Below, one piece after another: positions 13,027 through 26,589 of a stretch of DNA of 64,000 nucleotides. Each line of letters starts with the position of its first letter. Within the stretch, counting starts at the first letter, position 1. The stretch covers positions 744,001 through 808,000 of the forward strand of contig MSJH02000840.1 of assembly GCA_001931875.2 (NCBI GenBank), written 5' to 3'. Both the position numbers and the translations under genes were made by a program. This DNA is from Byssochlamys sp. IMV 00236. Its lineage: Eukaryota > Ascomycota > Eurotiomycetes > Eurotiales > Thermoascaceae. Under the pieces are notes generated by a model. The model ran no database searches and was not told where the DNA came from. It was given only the letters and a program-made list of their open reading frames with translations.

Positions 13027-16000
13027 TTATATAGCTTTTATCTAGAAGTTAATATTATTAATAATACTTGCTTTAATTTTTCTATTCCTGCTAATAACTC
13101 TAGAAGAGTTTATTAAATATATTACTACTAGCTATAGGTTAAAATAGTATAATTACTATTGCTTAGCATATAAATATATTAATAAAGCTAAGACTGCTAT
13201 AAATAAAATAAATTATTAAGCTAAGATATGCTTTTAAGAGCTTTAGTAAAAATTTACTACTATTTAATAAAGGTTTAAATAAAAAATTACTAAACTTAAA
13301 GCTATTTAATAATATTAAAAGACTTAGCTTTAAGAAAAAGAATAGTAGTATATCTAGGCTATTCTTAAAAAGGATTAGACCTATTATATAGTTATATCTA
13401 TTATAAATATACCTCTATTTATATTTAAACCTAAGCCTAGTATTAAGAGGCTTATAGCTACTTTAATAGGAATATTTAAAATACCTATTATTATATCTTC
13501 TTTTACCTCTAGACTTTTAAAAAAACTCTCTAATCTTAATAAATTTAAAGGTAATTAAAAGAACCTTTAGCGCTTTATAGCTTAGATTTAGGGGAAGATA
13601 ATAATTAATTAAGACTAATTCCTAACCTTCTAAAGCTATATAACTTATATAACTAATTGCTTAAAGAGTACGCCCTATATTTAAATATTACTATATATTA
13701 GAAATAGAACCTATATTCTTAGTAATTATTAAGAGATTTTAAATATCTTAAAATATATATTTAATAATCTTAATTATATAAACAATATATATAATAAACT
13801 ATTTAATCTCTATTAGACTAATAAAAAATTTAGAATTTTTTTTATTAAATTCTAGCGCCTAGTATTAGAAGGAGAAATATTTAAAAAAATACTATTTACC
13901 CTATTAAAGTAAGCTATTAGTTAAAAACTCTAAAAAATATTATTATATAGCTAGCCCTTAAGTTATAAATATTATTAATTTGCTAAATTCCTATAAAATC
14001 TTAAGAATTACTATTATTAATATATTATAAACTAGCCTCTTATTATAAAGACTTATATTATTATTTTAAGACCTATTTAGTATATTTAATCTTTCTTACT
14101 TACTCTAAGTCCTACTCTAACTGTAAAATATAATAATTAGCCTTAGAGAAGCTCTGTATAAAAAAGTAAACTAGCTCTAATATAGCTATATAACTTAATA
14201 AATTTAAATATTTTTAAATACCTAAGTAGGAGAGAATATAGCCTATTATATTATAAAACTAGCGTTTACTTCTAATATAGCTTCTTAAAATATTATATTA
14301 AAGATTACTTATATTTAAATAATTGCTAAAAGATTTAAGCTATAGCTATATATAAACTCTATTCTTAAACTCCCTAGGTAATTTAGTTCTTAAACTTATA
14401 TAATCTATTCCTTAGTTAGTCTTTAGTAAAAGGAATAAGCCTAGAGTAAATTATAGCTAGGCTTAAGAACTATATATTATTTAAATCTCTACTGCTGCTA
14501 TTTATAAAATTAACCTTAAGAAATACTTATAATAATTAAAATTAATAATACTATCTATAATATTAAAAAAAAAGAAAAAAAAATCTGCTTGCTAACTTAT
14601 ATTCTATTTAATATTAAAGCTAAAGGATAAAAATTTATAAACTAAGAATAGGCTAAAAATTAAAAGCTAAAGCCTATTCTCTTAAAAAGCCTAATTATCT
14701 TATATATATTTAATAGAAAAGAACTAAAGAATAAGAAGATTATATACTATATCTAAATAAATATAAGAATTAAGGATTATTTTAAGAAAGATACTAAGTT
14801 CTATATTATTTAACTAGCGCACTACTCTATTATCTTAAGACTCTCTTAATTAAAGCGCTATAACTTATACTTATAATTTACTATTTATAGTATTACTTTT
14901 AATAATAATTATTATTAAAAGAATTATAATATACTCTTAAAGCTAATTAAAATACTCGCTCTATATAATATTTCCTTAAAAGCTTTATTCTAATACTTAC
15001 CCCTAAGACCTAGAAAACTAGAAAAGAGAAATATAGCCTTTATTTCTCTAGCCGCCTATTTTACTTATACCTGAAAAAATGCTTAAATATTTATAATTAT
15101 TCTAGAGGACCTAGATATTACTTTAAGAATTAAATAAGTTTAAAAAAAAGACCCTATTTATCTGCTACTTAAGGAGTTTAAGAATTATATTAATATCTTT
15201 TCTCTTAAAGAGGCTAAGCACCTACTATTATACTATTTATATAACTATAATATTAAGCTATTAAAGGGGAAGTTACTCTCCTTTAGACTCTTATATACTA
15301 TATTCTAAGATAAACTAAAAGTTTTAAAAAAATAGATTAAAGATAACCTAAAAAAAAGATTTATTTACTTAAATTCCTTACTTACTATATCTTTAATCCT
15401 ATTTATTAAAAAGCCTAATAAAGGGATATAAATCTATATTAATTACTAAGCCCTAAATATAATTACTATTAAAGATTAATACTCTTTACTCTTAATTAAA
15501 GAGACTTTAAATAACTTAAAAAGAATAAAGTATTTTATAAAAATTAATATTATTTCTATATTTAATAACCTTTATATTAAGAAGGGATAAGAATACTTAA
15601 CTGCCTTCTATACTTAACTTAGCCTATTTAAATTACTAATTATACTATTTAGCTTAATAGAAGCGCTAGCAATATTTTAATAATTTATTAATAATACTCT
15701 ATATAATTATCTTAATATCTTTTATATAATATATCTTAATAATATCTTAGTATATAATATAACTTATTCTAAATATATTTAATATATTTATACTATTCTG
15801 TAAAAATTATATAAAATAGGCTTATATATAAAGATCTAGAAATATAAGTTTATTATCTTTAAGACTAAGTTCTTAAGTATTATTATTAGCTAAGATTATA
15901 TTAAGATAGACTTAGATAAAGTAAAAATAATTATAGAATAAAAAACCCTAATTTATATAATTAATATATAAGCCTTTATTAGGTTTAGTAATTTTTACTA

Positions 16001-18460
16001 TTAATTTATTTATAACTTTTCTAGAATAATTATATTACTTATAAACTTAATCTAGAAAGAAGTTCTCTTTAATTAAATATCTGCCTATTAATTTAGTTTT
16101 AAAGCCTTAAAAGAAGCATTTATTTAAGCCCTAGTCTTAAAGCTATTTAACTAGACTTATAAGATTATAGTTAAAACTAACTTATCTAACTATATATTAG
16201 CTAAAGTTATATTCTAATATAATAATAAAAGAATCTTATATTTTATTATATTTTTCTTAAAAAAGCTTTCTATTATAGAGTATAATTATAAGATTTATAA
16301 TAAAGAACTATTAGTAATTATTTACTGCTTTAAAAAATAATGCCTTAAGCTTAAAGATATACTATTACTAATTAAAGTTATTATAGACTATTATAATCTA
16401 GAATATTTTATATTAATTAAGCTGCTAAATTAGTAATAGGCTTATTAGTTTAAGTTTTTATCCTAGTTTAATTTCTAAATTATATATTAACCTAGAAAGT
16501 AAAGAGTAAAGCCCGATATTTTAACTAGAAGATTAAAAAATCTCCTTAAAGAGAAAGATAAACAGTTATAATATTAAAGCCAGATAGTCTTAAAAAAAAA
16601 AACCTTAACCTATAGATTTAGAGATCTCTAAAACTAGAAGCTATTATTAAGAGTTAAATAATAAGATATATTTACTTTATTAATCTAATAGCTTAAGAGA
16701 TTAAAAATCTTGCTAAACCTATAGGAATATTTATTTAACTTATTTTAAGAAGCTAATTTATTTAGCCTAGAGAATTTATTTAGTTTACCTTATCGCCTAA
16801 TTAATCTATTAAGATTATTTAACCTATTAAAGAGATAATCTAGTTTACTAAAGAGATTATTTAGCCTATTAAAAAAATAGCCTAGTCTATTAAATAAAAC
16901 TAATTAAGTTCCCCTGCTATATTTAATAAATTAAAATACTTACTTAATATTAAAAATCTATTAAATATAGCTTATCTATCTAATAACTTAATATAGTCTA
17001 TTTTATAAGCCTTAGATTATAAAGCTAACTATTACCTTAAGATTATACTAGCTAACTGCTAATAAAGAGAAAGATACTTATATTATAGAGACTATTTATA
17101 TATTCTTAATTATAATAAGCTAAGAGCCTACTTATTATAAAAATACTATAATAAGTATATACTTAGATATCTTAAAAAATATAAGCTCTATAACTTAATC
17201 TTATAAGAGTACTATTAGCTAAATATATATTAATATATAAATTACTAGACCTAGAATTATTATATCTATTATTATATTATACTTTTAAATAAAAGTTATT
17301 AAGAAGTCTTATATTAGCTTTTTATCTCTAAATATTCTTAGTAAGATATCTTAATAGATTTTATTATTAGATTTATATCTTGCTAAGGTTATAATATTAT
17401 ATTAGTTACTATAGACTAACTTATAAAGATAAAGTATTTTATTCTCTACTAGGCTATCTATAATATTAAAAAAGTAGTATAATTATATATTTATTATATA
17501 TAGAAGCTTTATAGGCTATTAAAGATTATAATATTTAATTAAAGCCCCTAGTTTATTACTACTTTCTAGAAATACTTAACTTAATATTTAAATATTATAA
17601 ACCTATTATTTACTACTTATTATCTTAAGACTAATAGTTAAATTAAGAGAATAAATACTATTCTGAAATAATATTTATATGCTTATATTAGCTATCTATA
17701 AAATAATTAGGTTAATTAACTATCTTTAGCTAAATTTATATTAAACTCTTATTATTCTAAGACTATTAAAGTATTACCTTTTTTTGCTAATTATAGGTTT
17801 TATCTATATATAGGATTTAAGCTTATTTAGCCTATAAACTAGCCTATTATTAGAGATATTAAAGCCTTTATTAAAAAGATATAAAATATTATAAATTATA
17901 TCTATACTTAAATTTATACTGCCTAAGCTTATTATAAAAAGCAAATTAACTATTATTAAACCTTAGCCTACTACTATTATATAAGATAATTTATTTAATT
18001 AAATATTTAAAATATTTATATTTAGTACTCTTAGAAGAAACTTAATTAAAAGAATTTTAATTTATTTTATATTATTAAAGTTATTAGCCTATATATTTAT
18101 TAGCTTAATCTGCCTACCTTAATATATATTTATTTTATATTTAATATTAGCCTACTTTACTCTATTGCTAAAAACTCTATGCCTAAATAAAAATAATCTT
18201 TATTACTACTTATTAAAGTTAATAGCTTTAAAGAATAAGTTATTAAAGATATTTTAAATTTTTAATAAGAATATTAGGGCTATAAAGGCTCTTAACTATA
18301 ATATACTATTAAATAAATAGATTATAATAACTTAATTAAAGAGCCTATATATTATTTATAGTATATCTAAAAGATTATTATTAACTTCTACTACTACTAT
18401 TTAAATAAGCTAAAGCTAAGAAATAGTCTTAATAAAGCTTAACTTTAAGAAGGGGAATAT

Positions 18461-18715
18461 TATTATAGTACTAATATAGGAAATAAAGATCTATTAGCTA
18501 ATACTTATATAAGGTATTATATAACCTTATAAAGATATTTTTAATATATAGCTTAATTTAAATTTAAGCTCTTTAAGCTATATTTTATTTATTAAGCTTA
18601 CCTGCAATAGCCTATTTTAGTCTAAATTAGCTAAATAAAGATCTTATAGCTAGTCCTAGTATTAACTTCCTTATTCTATTTATTTTAACCTATTTCTTAA
18701 GCTTATACTTTAATA
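18461..18715 (+). repeat. G2 3' LTR (255 bp)
   Basis: Partner of the LTR at 12772-13026. The differences I could see between them are transitions. Confidence 0.9.
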
Positions 18716-19071
18716 GTATTATAATTTTAGTAAAATATAAGTTTAGTAATAAAATCTATTAAAATATCTTATTAAAAGTATTTAAGGATAAGAAGCTAAT
18801 ATAAGACTTCTTAATAGCCTTTATTTAAGAGTATAATATAGTAATAGATATAGTAATTCTGGGTCTAATAATCTATATATTAGTATATATTTAGCTAGTA
18901 ATACTCTTATAAGATTAAGTTATAAAGCTTATATTTTCTAAGATATTTAAATATATATTTATTATAGTATTTTTATAATAAGTAAGCTCTTAATTTATTA
19001 TAATTAGAAATATATAAGTAGTCTTTATAGTATAAGTATTTTCCTTTTTATTAATAATTAGCTGGTATAAT

Positions 19072-19503
19072 TATTATACCTCTAGCTTCTTACTAAGGTA
19101 TAAGCTTATAGGACTATAGTAAAGCCCTAAATCTAAATATAATACTAAGGTAATTAGTTAAACCTTACTCTCCCTACTTTTAGAATTTATATAAGATAAA
19201 GCTAAGAAGTACTTAAGATTTAGAATATAAATAGGCTTTAAATTATTATCTTACTAGAAGCTAGTAATTTATTTTAATATAATATATATCTTATTATTTC
19301 TTTATTTATATAAACTCTTTATTATTAAACTCCTTTAATATAGACCTTTCTCTATACTAGTTAAACTCTTTATTATAATAATTAACCCTTTATTTTACTA
19401 GTAAACTTTTCTCTAAGCTAAGTATATAAAATAATTATTTTTTTTATTATAATTATTAGTAGAGTAATTTACTAATAATCTCTAGAAACCCCTATTTCTT
19501 ATA
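19072..19503 (+). repeat. B+ 5' LTR (432 bp)
   Basis: Begins TATTATACCTCTAG and ends TTTCTTATA, consistent with TG..CA ends before RIP. Confidence 0.9.
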
Positions 19504-20486
19504 ATTTAAATTATTTAACCTAGTAATATAAGTAGCTATATTAATATACTCTATAATTTAGGTAATAAGAGTCTTAGCTTTTAGCCTATAGTATATACTC
19601 TAAAGAGTTTAGAGATTATTAAATTTAGCTTATAGTAACTAATTATTAAAGCTAGCTTATAAACTCTAAGAGATATTTTAATAAGCTTAGAGAGAGATTA
19701 ACTCTAAATAGAAGATAATCTATTAATAAAAAAAGATTTTTTATAGCTTTTTACTGCTATCTATATTAATAAGTAATTAAGGCTTAAGCTATTTAAACCG
19801 CAGAGATATAGAGCTATTATATTTAATGCTTATTATTAATAATATTAGTATATAGATAAATATTTAGCCTATAATGCTTTATTATTTAAAGTAGAAAATA
19901 AAAAGATTATTTATATTATAGTTTTACTAAATAAAGAATTAGCTTAATCTTAAATTTATTAATAAGAGAATTTTAACTTTTAAATACTAACCTAGAATAA
20001 GTTTAAAGGTTAATTATTAGACTTATTTAATAATCTATATTACTAGAGATAAAATATAATAAATTACTTTTATACTTTAACTTAATATTTAAATTAAATT
20101 ACTAGAGCTTTTTTATACTATTTTAAATAAACTTATATAAAGTTAAATTAAGATAAAGAATTTAATAATAATAAGATTATTTAGTCTTATATTTTTTATA
20201 TAAAACTATAACTTAAAGTTTAAATAGGCTTATTAAACTACTAAGATTTCTTAACTAATTTTAATTAATTAGTATCTTTAGCTATTAATTAAGAAATAAA
20301 TTAAAAGAAGAATAAATCCTTAAACCTCCTTATTATATTAAATATAAATAGACTAATATAGAATATATTAAAAGACTTTATTTTAAAATAAAAAAAAAAG
20401 AGATTAATAATTAGTATAAGAGAATAAATAAACCTTAAAAAAAGAAGTTTAGATTATTAATAGAATAAGACTAGCTTAAAAAAAAA

Positions 20487-20522
20487 GGCCGCTGCTTTAA
20501 CTGCAGTAAAAAAGGCTATATA
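20487..20522 (+). pseudogene. Gag CCHC zinc-knuckle remnant in B+
   Basis: The frame reads G-R-C-F-N-C-S-K-K-G-Y-I. The first two Cys of a C-x2-C-x4-H-x4-C knuckle survive and the His position is Tyr, as expected from a CAC-to-TAT change. This fixes the plus orientation and places gag before pol in this element. Confidence 0.75.
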
Positions 20523-23500
20523 TAAAGATTTAAATTATATTTAAAAAAGAAAGATTTTTTTAAAAAAGAAAAGCCTAAGATTATTATAGCCTTTTATAAT
20601 AAAGGGTTTAAAATAAATAAAGAGTCTTTATATATTTTAGTATAATTTTACTTACTTAATAATATATTAAAAGATAAGGCTTTTATTAATTTAGGTTTAG
20701 CTTAATATTATATTAGCTTAAATATAGCTATATAATATAGAATTCTCCTAGACTTCTAGCAGTATATAAATTTTAAATTTATTAATAAATATAAGATTTA
20801 GAAATATAGATTTTTTAAAATAGAGATTTATATTACTAATTTTAAAGAAACTATAAAAAAAGTAAGTATATATTTTTATATTATCTTAATACTTAGATTA
20901 AGTATTATTCTTAAGAAATTATAATTATAAGCTATTAATCCTATTATAGATTAAAAGTTAATAATTTAAAGATATTATATTCTATAATAGCTATAAGTAA
21001 AGATTAAAAATATTTAATAATTTTTTAAGATAGTAAAAGAAGAGATAATTTATATACTCTATAAGGATTAAATTAATCCTATTACCTTAAAGAATCTGCC
21101 TTTAAAATATAAGAAATATATAGAGGTCTTTTTAGAGAAGGGAGTAAATATATTATTTATTAAAATAAGTAAATATAAGATTAAACTTCTAGATAGTATA
21201 GCGCCTTTATAAGGGAGATTTTATAACCTTTTTACTAAAGAATTTAATATTTTATATAAATATTTTAAAGATATATAATAAAAAGAATAAATATAATTAT
21301 TAATAAGTTTTATAAGGGTACTTATTCTATTTATTCTTAAGGCAGATAATATATTAAAGCTTTATATTAATTATTAAGCTTTAAATAGTATTATTATAAA
21401 GAATAAATATTCTTTATTTAAAATAAATAAAATACTTAATTAATTAGTTAGCTCTAAGATCTTTATTAAGCTTAATCTTAGAGATATTTATTATTAAATT
21501 AGAATCTATTATAGAGATAAATAAAAGATAGCCTTTTAAACTTATTATAGATATTTTAAGTATTTAGTTATATTATTTAGCTTATATAATGCTCCCGCTA
21601 TTTTTTAAGCCTATATTAATTAAATATTATAGAGGCTATTAAATATCTATTATATTATATATTTAGATAATATTTTAATTTTCTCTAACTCTATTAAAGA
21701 GTATAAGAGATATATAATATAAGTCTTAGAGAGACTATAAAAATATAAATTATATATAAAATTATCTAAATATAAATTTTATAAAGAAAGGATTAAATTC
21801 CTTAGCTTTTTTATAGAGAAAGATAAAATAGAGATAAATCCTAATAGAATAAAAATTATTAAAGATTAGCTAAAGCTTAAATCTTTTAAAAAAGTTTAAG
21901 TCTTTTTAAGATTTATTAGATTTTTTAAAAGATTTATCTATAATTATTTTATAAAAACAGCTTCTTTAATTAGTTTATTAAAAAGAAGTATTTAAAAGAA
22001 GAAAACTAGAATATTTATCTAGATTAAAGAAGCCGTAAAAGTATTTAATAAGCTAAAATTAGCTTTTATAACTCTATTAGTATTAAAGTATTTTAATTTA
22101 AAGAAGCTAATAATATTAGCAATTAATATCTTAAAATTTACCCTTATTATTATATTCTTTTAGAAAAATAGTAATAAAATAGCTTTAAGCGCTAGGTTAG
22201 AGATAAGTCTAAGAATTAAAATTTAAATAAATTAATAAACTATATCTAAGAACTGGTACCCTATAATATATTATACCTAGAAGTTTATTAAAATAGAGGT
22301 ATATTATAAAATCTATAACTAAGAACTTTTAGCTATTATTAATGCTTTTAAATATTAATATTATTATCTAGAAGATAATAAGTACTTTATATAAATATAG
22401 AGTAATTATATAAACTTATACTATTTCTTTATTATAAAGATATTAAATAATAAATAAATTTAGTAGATAGAATTATTAGTAGTATATAACTTTTAAATTA
22501 AATATAAGCTAAAATAGCTTAATACTATAGATACTTTATTTAAAAGAGTAAATTTTAAACTATCTAAATTTAAATCCTAGATAGAATTACTTCTAACTCT
22601 CTAGAAAAAGCTTTAGTATAAAGTTTAAAATAAGTATATATAGAAAGATAGTTTAAAGCATAAATTTATTAAAGCGGGCAGTATAAGTAATTTAAAATAT
22701 TTAATATAAAGAATATTAGTTATTAGGGTAATTAGAGAAGAGTCTATTTAAAATACTATAATCCTTAGCTTATTCTTTATATTAAAATAGCTTTAAGTAA
22801 AGAATACTTTTATTTTAGAGAAAACTAGAGAATTAAAAGTATATACTCCTAGAGATAGCTTAGAAATAGTATAAAAAATAAATAGTAAAAGACTATTATA
22901 AAAGAGTAGTATTATATTTATATTAAATATACCTGCTATAAAATAAGAGCTTCTTTAATTATATTATAATAATCTTTATATAAAGTATTAAAGTATTAAG
23001 AAGACTAAAAAGCTATTTTAAAAAAGATTTAATTAGCCTAAAATAGCATAGGATATATAGGAATATATATTTATATATAATATCTGCCAGAGAAATTAAA
23101 CTCTATAGTATAAGCTATATAGAGAGCTAAAGTCTCTGCTAATCCTAGTATAGTTATAGTAGAGTATTTTAATAGATTTTATAGTAGAACTGCTATTATT
23201 AGAGAAATAAAGAATTATTTATAATTTAATATTAGTAATTATAAATTACTATTTAAAAATAGCGCTCTATATCTTTACTTATAAAATATTAAAGGCAGAT
23301 AAAATAGCTAATCTTATTATAAATTATATTTATAACCGCTTTAAACTTCTATAGTTAATTATATTAAATAAAGATATACTATTTATTAGTAAATACTAAA
23401 TAGAACTTTACCGCTATATTTAAATTACTAGACTTTTAAATATTATATTTTACCCCTAGATTAATAGCTAAACTAAAAGGTAAAACTAGATATTAGAGTA

Positions 23501-24059
23501 TTATCTCTAGATCTATTTAAACTATAAGTAAGATAATTAGGTATTCTTATTAATTATAGCGAAGTTTATATATAATAATTTAATCTATATCTTTATAGGT
23601 ATAAGTCTCTTCTATATTATTTATAGATTTAATTTTAAAAGTTAGAATAAATATAATTTTAAGAAGTAAATAAATATACTGGCAATTAATAATTAATTAA
23701 AGGAACTCGCTAAGATTTATATTTAATTAGAAGAATTTCTTTAAAAGGCTATTATTATGCAATAGAAATATTATAATAAGAAATATAAGCCTAAATCTTA
23801 TATAGTAAAAGATTAAGTCTACCTTTTAATAAAGAACTTAAAGATAAATTAACTAATTAAAAAACTAAATATAAAATATTTAAGATCTTATAAAGTTATA
23901 GAAAGAATTAAAACTTAAGCTTATTAGCTTAAGCTTTTAAAAAGCTTAGGCAGAATATATTTAATCTTTTATATTTCTCTATTAAAGCCTTATTATTAGA
24001 GATTAGGGGCTAAATCTAAATATTTAAATTTAATTTTAGTAAATAATAAACTAAAATAA

Positions 24060-24195
24060 GAGATTAAAACTATTTTAAATAAATAAATAATATAAGAAAA
24101 GAAGCAATATTTAATTAAATAAAAGAGTTATTTAGATTATAAAAATTTATAGCAGCTTAAAAAAGACTTTAAGTATATTTAAGATATATTAATTA
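24060..24195 (+). pseudogene. Chromodomain remnant at the end of B+ pol
   Basis: Reading one frame through stops gives Q-Y-L-I-K-stop-K-S-Y-L-D-Y, then L-stop-Q, and later D-F-K-Y-I. This is the YLVKWKGY..D..W.P pattern of chromodomains, with Trp codons turned into stops and Gly into Ser. Chromodomains at the integrase C terminus define chromoviruses and bind methylated H3K9. Confidence 0.75.
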
Positions 24196-24279
24196 AATTT
24201 AAGGTAATAGTATAAGCTATTAATAAAACCTCTTTAAAAAAGGCTTTAAAAAGCTCTAGAAAAAAAAGCTAATAAAACT

Positions 24280-26157
24280 AATAAGATTTTTTTTTTTATT
24301 AGGTTTTTAAATTTTATTTAATTATTTTATTTTTAAATCTATATTACTCTTTCTCTATTTACTTATTTATAAAGGTTTAAAAGTTTTAATAAGAATATAA
24401 GAAGCTAGTTTATTTAGAAATAAATTTATTTTAATTAGGCTACTCTTAGTAAAAACTAAAAATATAGGCTTAAGATTAATTCCCTTATTTATCTACTTTA
24501 CTATTATAGAACCCTATTAGTATAGATTTATTCTCCTCCTTATTAGAGAAAAGAGGAATATTATAAATAATATATATAATTTCTTATATATACCGCAGAT
24601 TTAATGCTATTAAATAGAGTAATTTAAGCAACTCCTACTAGAGCTATATTATAAACTACTTATATAAAGATAGAGTTAATAAGATAATAAATATAAGCTT
24701 ATTTATATCTATTTTAGTAAGTATTTTATATAAATATATCTTTATAAAAGATTTATACTTATTATAGGCTTTCTTAAAAGACTTATAATTACTTAAGAAA
24801 TAGGCCTCTTAGCTAAAGCTCTATAGATAAGTAAGCTTATTCTTATAAACTAGTAGAACTAAAATATAGAGCTTATACTTATAATTATAGTAATTATATT
24901 TAATATTAATATTAGCATAAATATATTAAAGTACTAGATTCTTAATTAGCCCCTTTAAATAATAAAAGTATATCTTTTAAGATATTATAGAAAACTCCTT
25001 ATTTAGCCTAAAGATAATAGAGCTATTTTTTATTATTATATTTATAATAGCAATAATAATAGTTTTAATTAATATCTTAATAGTAATTAGTTTAATTTAA
25101 GTCTCTATATTAGTAATTTCTTTATATCTAGTATTTTATCTTTAAGGCCTTTTAATAATATAAATAGAAGTTATCTTTAATTTATTTATAGTAGTTAGCT
25201 TAATAATAGAATAAGTCCTTTTTTTTTTAAGTAGGCTTTTTAATACTATTATTAAAGAAAAAAGACTTACTTATATAGTTATTAAGATTATAATAAAAGA
25301 TTAACTTAATAGGGGTATAAACTAAGTATACCTTAATTCTAGTATAATACTTATCTTATCTAATAAATCTTCTATAAAAGAATCTTTACTAATAGATAGA
25401 GATATTAATCTATTAATAGCTATAAAAGAAGTAATACTTATTTAAGAAAATACTTTCTTTAATATTATAATAGTAATTAAAGACCTTATTATTTTAGCAG
25501 TAATTAAAGAATTATTTTTTAGTATTATAATAATAATTAGATTTAGCTATATTATAATAGCAGTAGCTATATTCTCTATTTTAAAGGTAAAAAGAGAGAA
25601 TAGCTTCCTAGAGAGGGAGATAATATCTTTAAGCTATTAATACTATAGAAATTAGCATATAATATATAAAATCTTATACTAGAATACTTACTTAAGGAAT
25701 CTTCTTATATTATTTAAATATAAAATAAATTTAGAGCGGTATTATTTAAATTAAATTAGCTTATATTAATATAGTTAATTAAAATAACTTACTTTTAAAG
25801 TAAAAAGCTTTAAAAACTAATAAAAAAATAATTAATTTCTTAAGTTTAAGAAACTATTATATTATTAGTATTATTATAATCTTAAAAATATATCTAGATC
25901 TTTATTTAAATATATTTAAAACTAGAAGCTATATATAGTAAGAGGTAAGAAGATAATTACTAGAGGTTAAAATTTTAACCTTATAATATTATATAAATAA
26001 TACTTTTAGCTTATATAACTTCTTAACCCTTTATTATAAAGATAATAAGAAGCTCTTTTATTTATTATATTATAAATCTTTATAAAGCTATATTTTATAT
26101 TTAATATAATAACTTTATAATAGCTTAAGAATAAGCCTTTAAAAAGAAAAGGGATAT
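24280..26157 (+). other. Unassigned 1.9 kb segment between pol and 3' LTR of B+
   Basis: This segment follows the chromodomain end and runs to the purine tract (AAAAAGAAAAGGGA) before the 3' LTR. The corresponding segment is present in B- at about 31100-33000 in reverse orientation, so it belongs to the element. It is RIP-saturated. I recognise no protein motif on either strand. Gag-pol chromoviruses usually end soon after the chromodomain, so this could be a third ORF or a long untranslated region. Confidence 0.6.
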
Positions 26158-26589
26158 TATTATATTCTTAGCTTTCTGCTAAGGTATAAGCTTATAAGAC
26201 TATAATAAAGCCCTAAATTTAAATATAATACTAAGGTAATTAGTTAAACCTTACTCTCTCTACTTTTAAGATTTATATAAGATAAAGCTAGAAAGTACTT
26301 AAGATTTAAAATATAAATAAGCTTTAAATTATTATCTTATTAAAAGCTAGTAATTTATTTTAATATAATATATATTCTACTATTTCTTTACTTATATAGA
26401 CTCTTTACTATTAAACTCCTTTAGTATAAACCCTTCTTTATATTAGTTAGACCCTTTATTATAATAATTAACCCTTTATTTTACTAATAAACCTTTCTTT
26501 AAGCTAAGTATATAAAGTAATTACCTTTTTTACTATAATTGCTAGCGGAGTAATTTACTAGTAATCTTTAAAAACTTCTATTTCTTATA
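26158..26589 (+). repeat. B+ 3' LTR (432 bp)
   Basis: Exactly the same length as 19072-19503. It is followed by the ATAAT target duplication, after which G4 sequence resumes. Confidence 0.9.

Larger units (their letters stand above)
12772..18715 (+). mobile_element. G2: Ty3/gypsy chromovirus inserted in G4, RIP-degraded
   Basis: Length is 5944 bp. LTRs of 255 bp lie at 12772-13026 and 18461-18715. The TSD GTATT is at 12767-12771 and 18716-18720. The RT box at 15732-15749 reads Y-L-N-N-I-L followed by V-Y. The integrase region at about 17050-17420 still shows the order of zinc-binding region and DDE-core start. At about 18170-18440 is a decayed chromodomain with a recognisable YTxKxIDY core (the usual W is a stop). 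A purine tract (AAGAAGGGGAA) precedes the 3' LTR. It is one of the two innermost insertions. Confidence 0.9.
19072..26589 (+). mobile_element. B+: Ty3/gypsy chromovirus (7.5 kb family) inserted in G4
   Basis: Length is 7518 bp. LTRs of 432 bp lie at 19072-19503 and 26158-26589. The TSD ATAAT is at 19067-19071 and 26590-26594. Gag ends in a zinc knuckle at about 20487-20522 reading GRCFNCSKKGY, with the His changed to Tyr. The RT box at 21660-21677 reads Y-L-D-N-I-L, so only one Asp is lost. A connection-domain stretch like SFLRFIRFFKRFI is near 21900. A chromodomain core (QYLIK, stop, KSYLDY) is near 24100-24145. A 1.9 kb segment lies between pol and the 3' LTR. It is the least damaged element in RT and gag. 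Confidence 0.9.
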
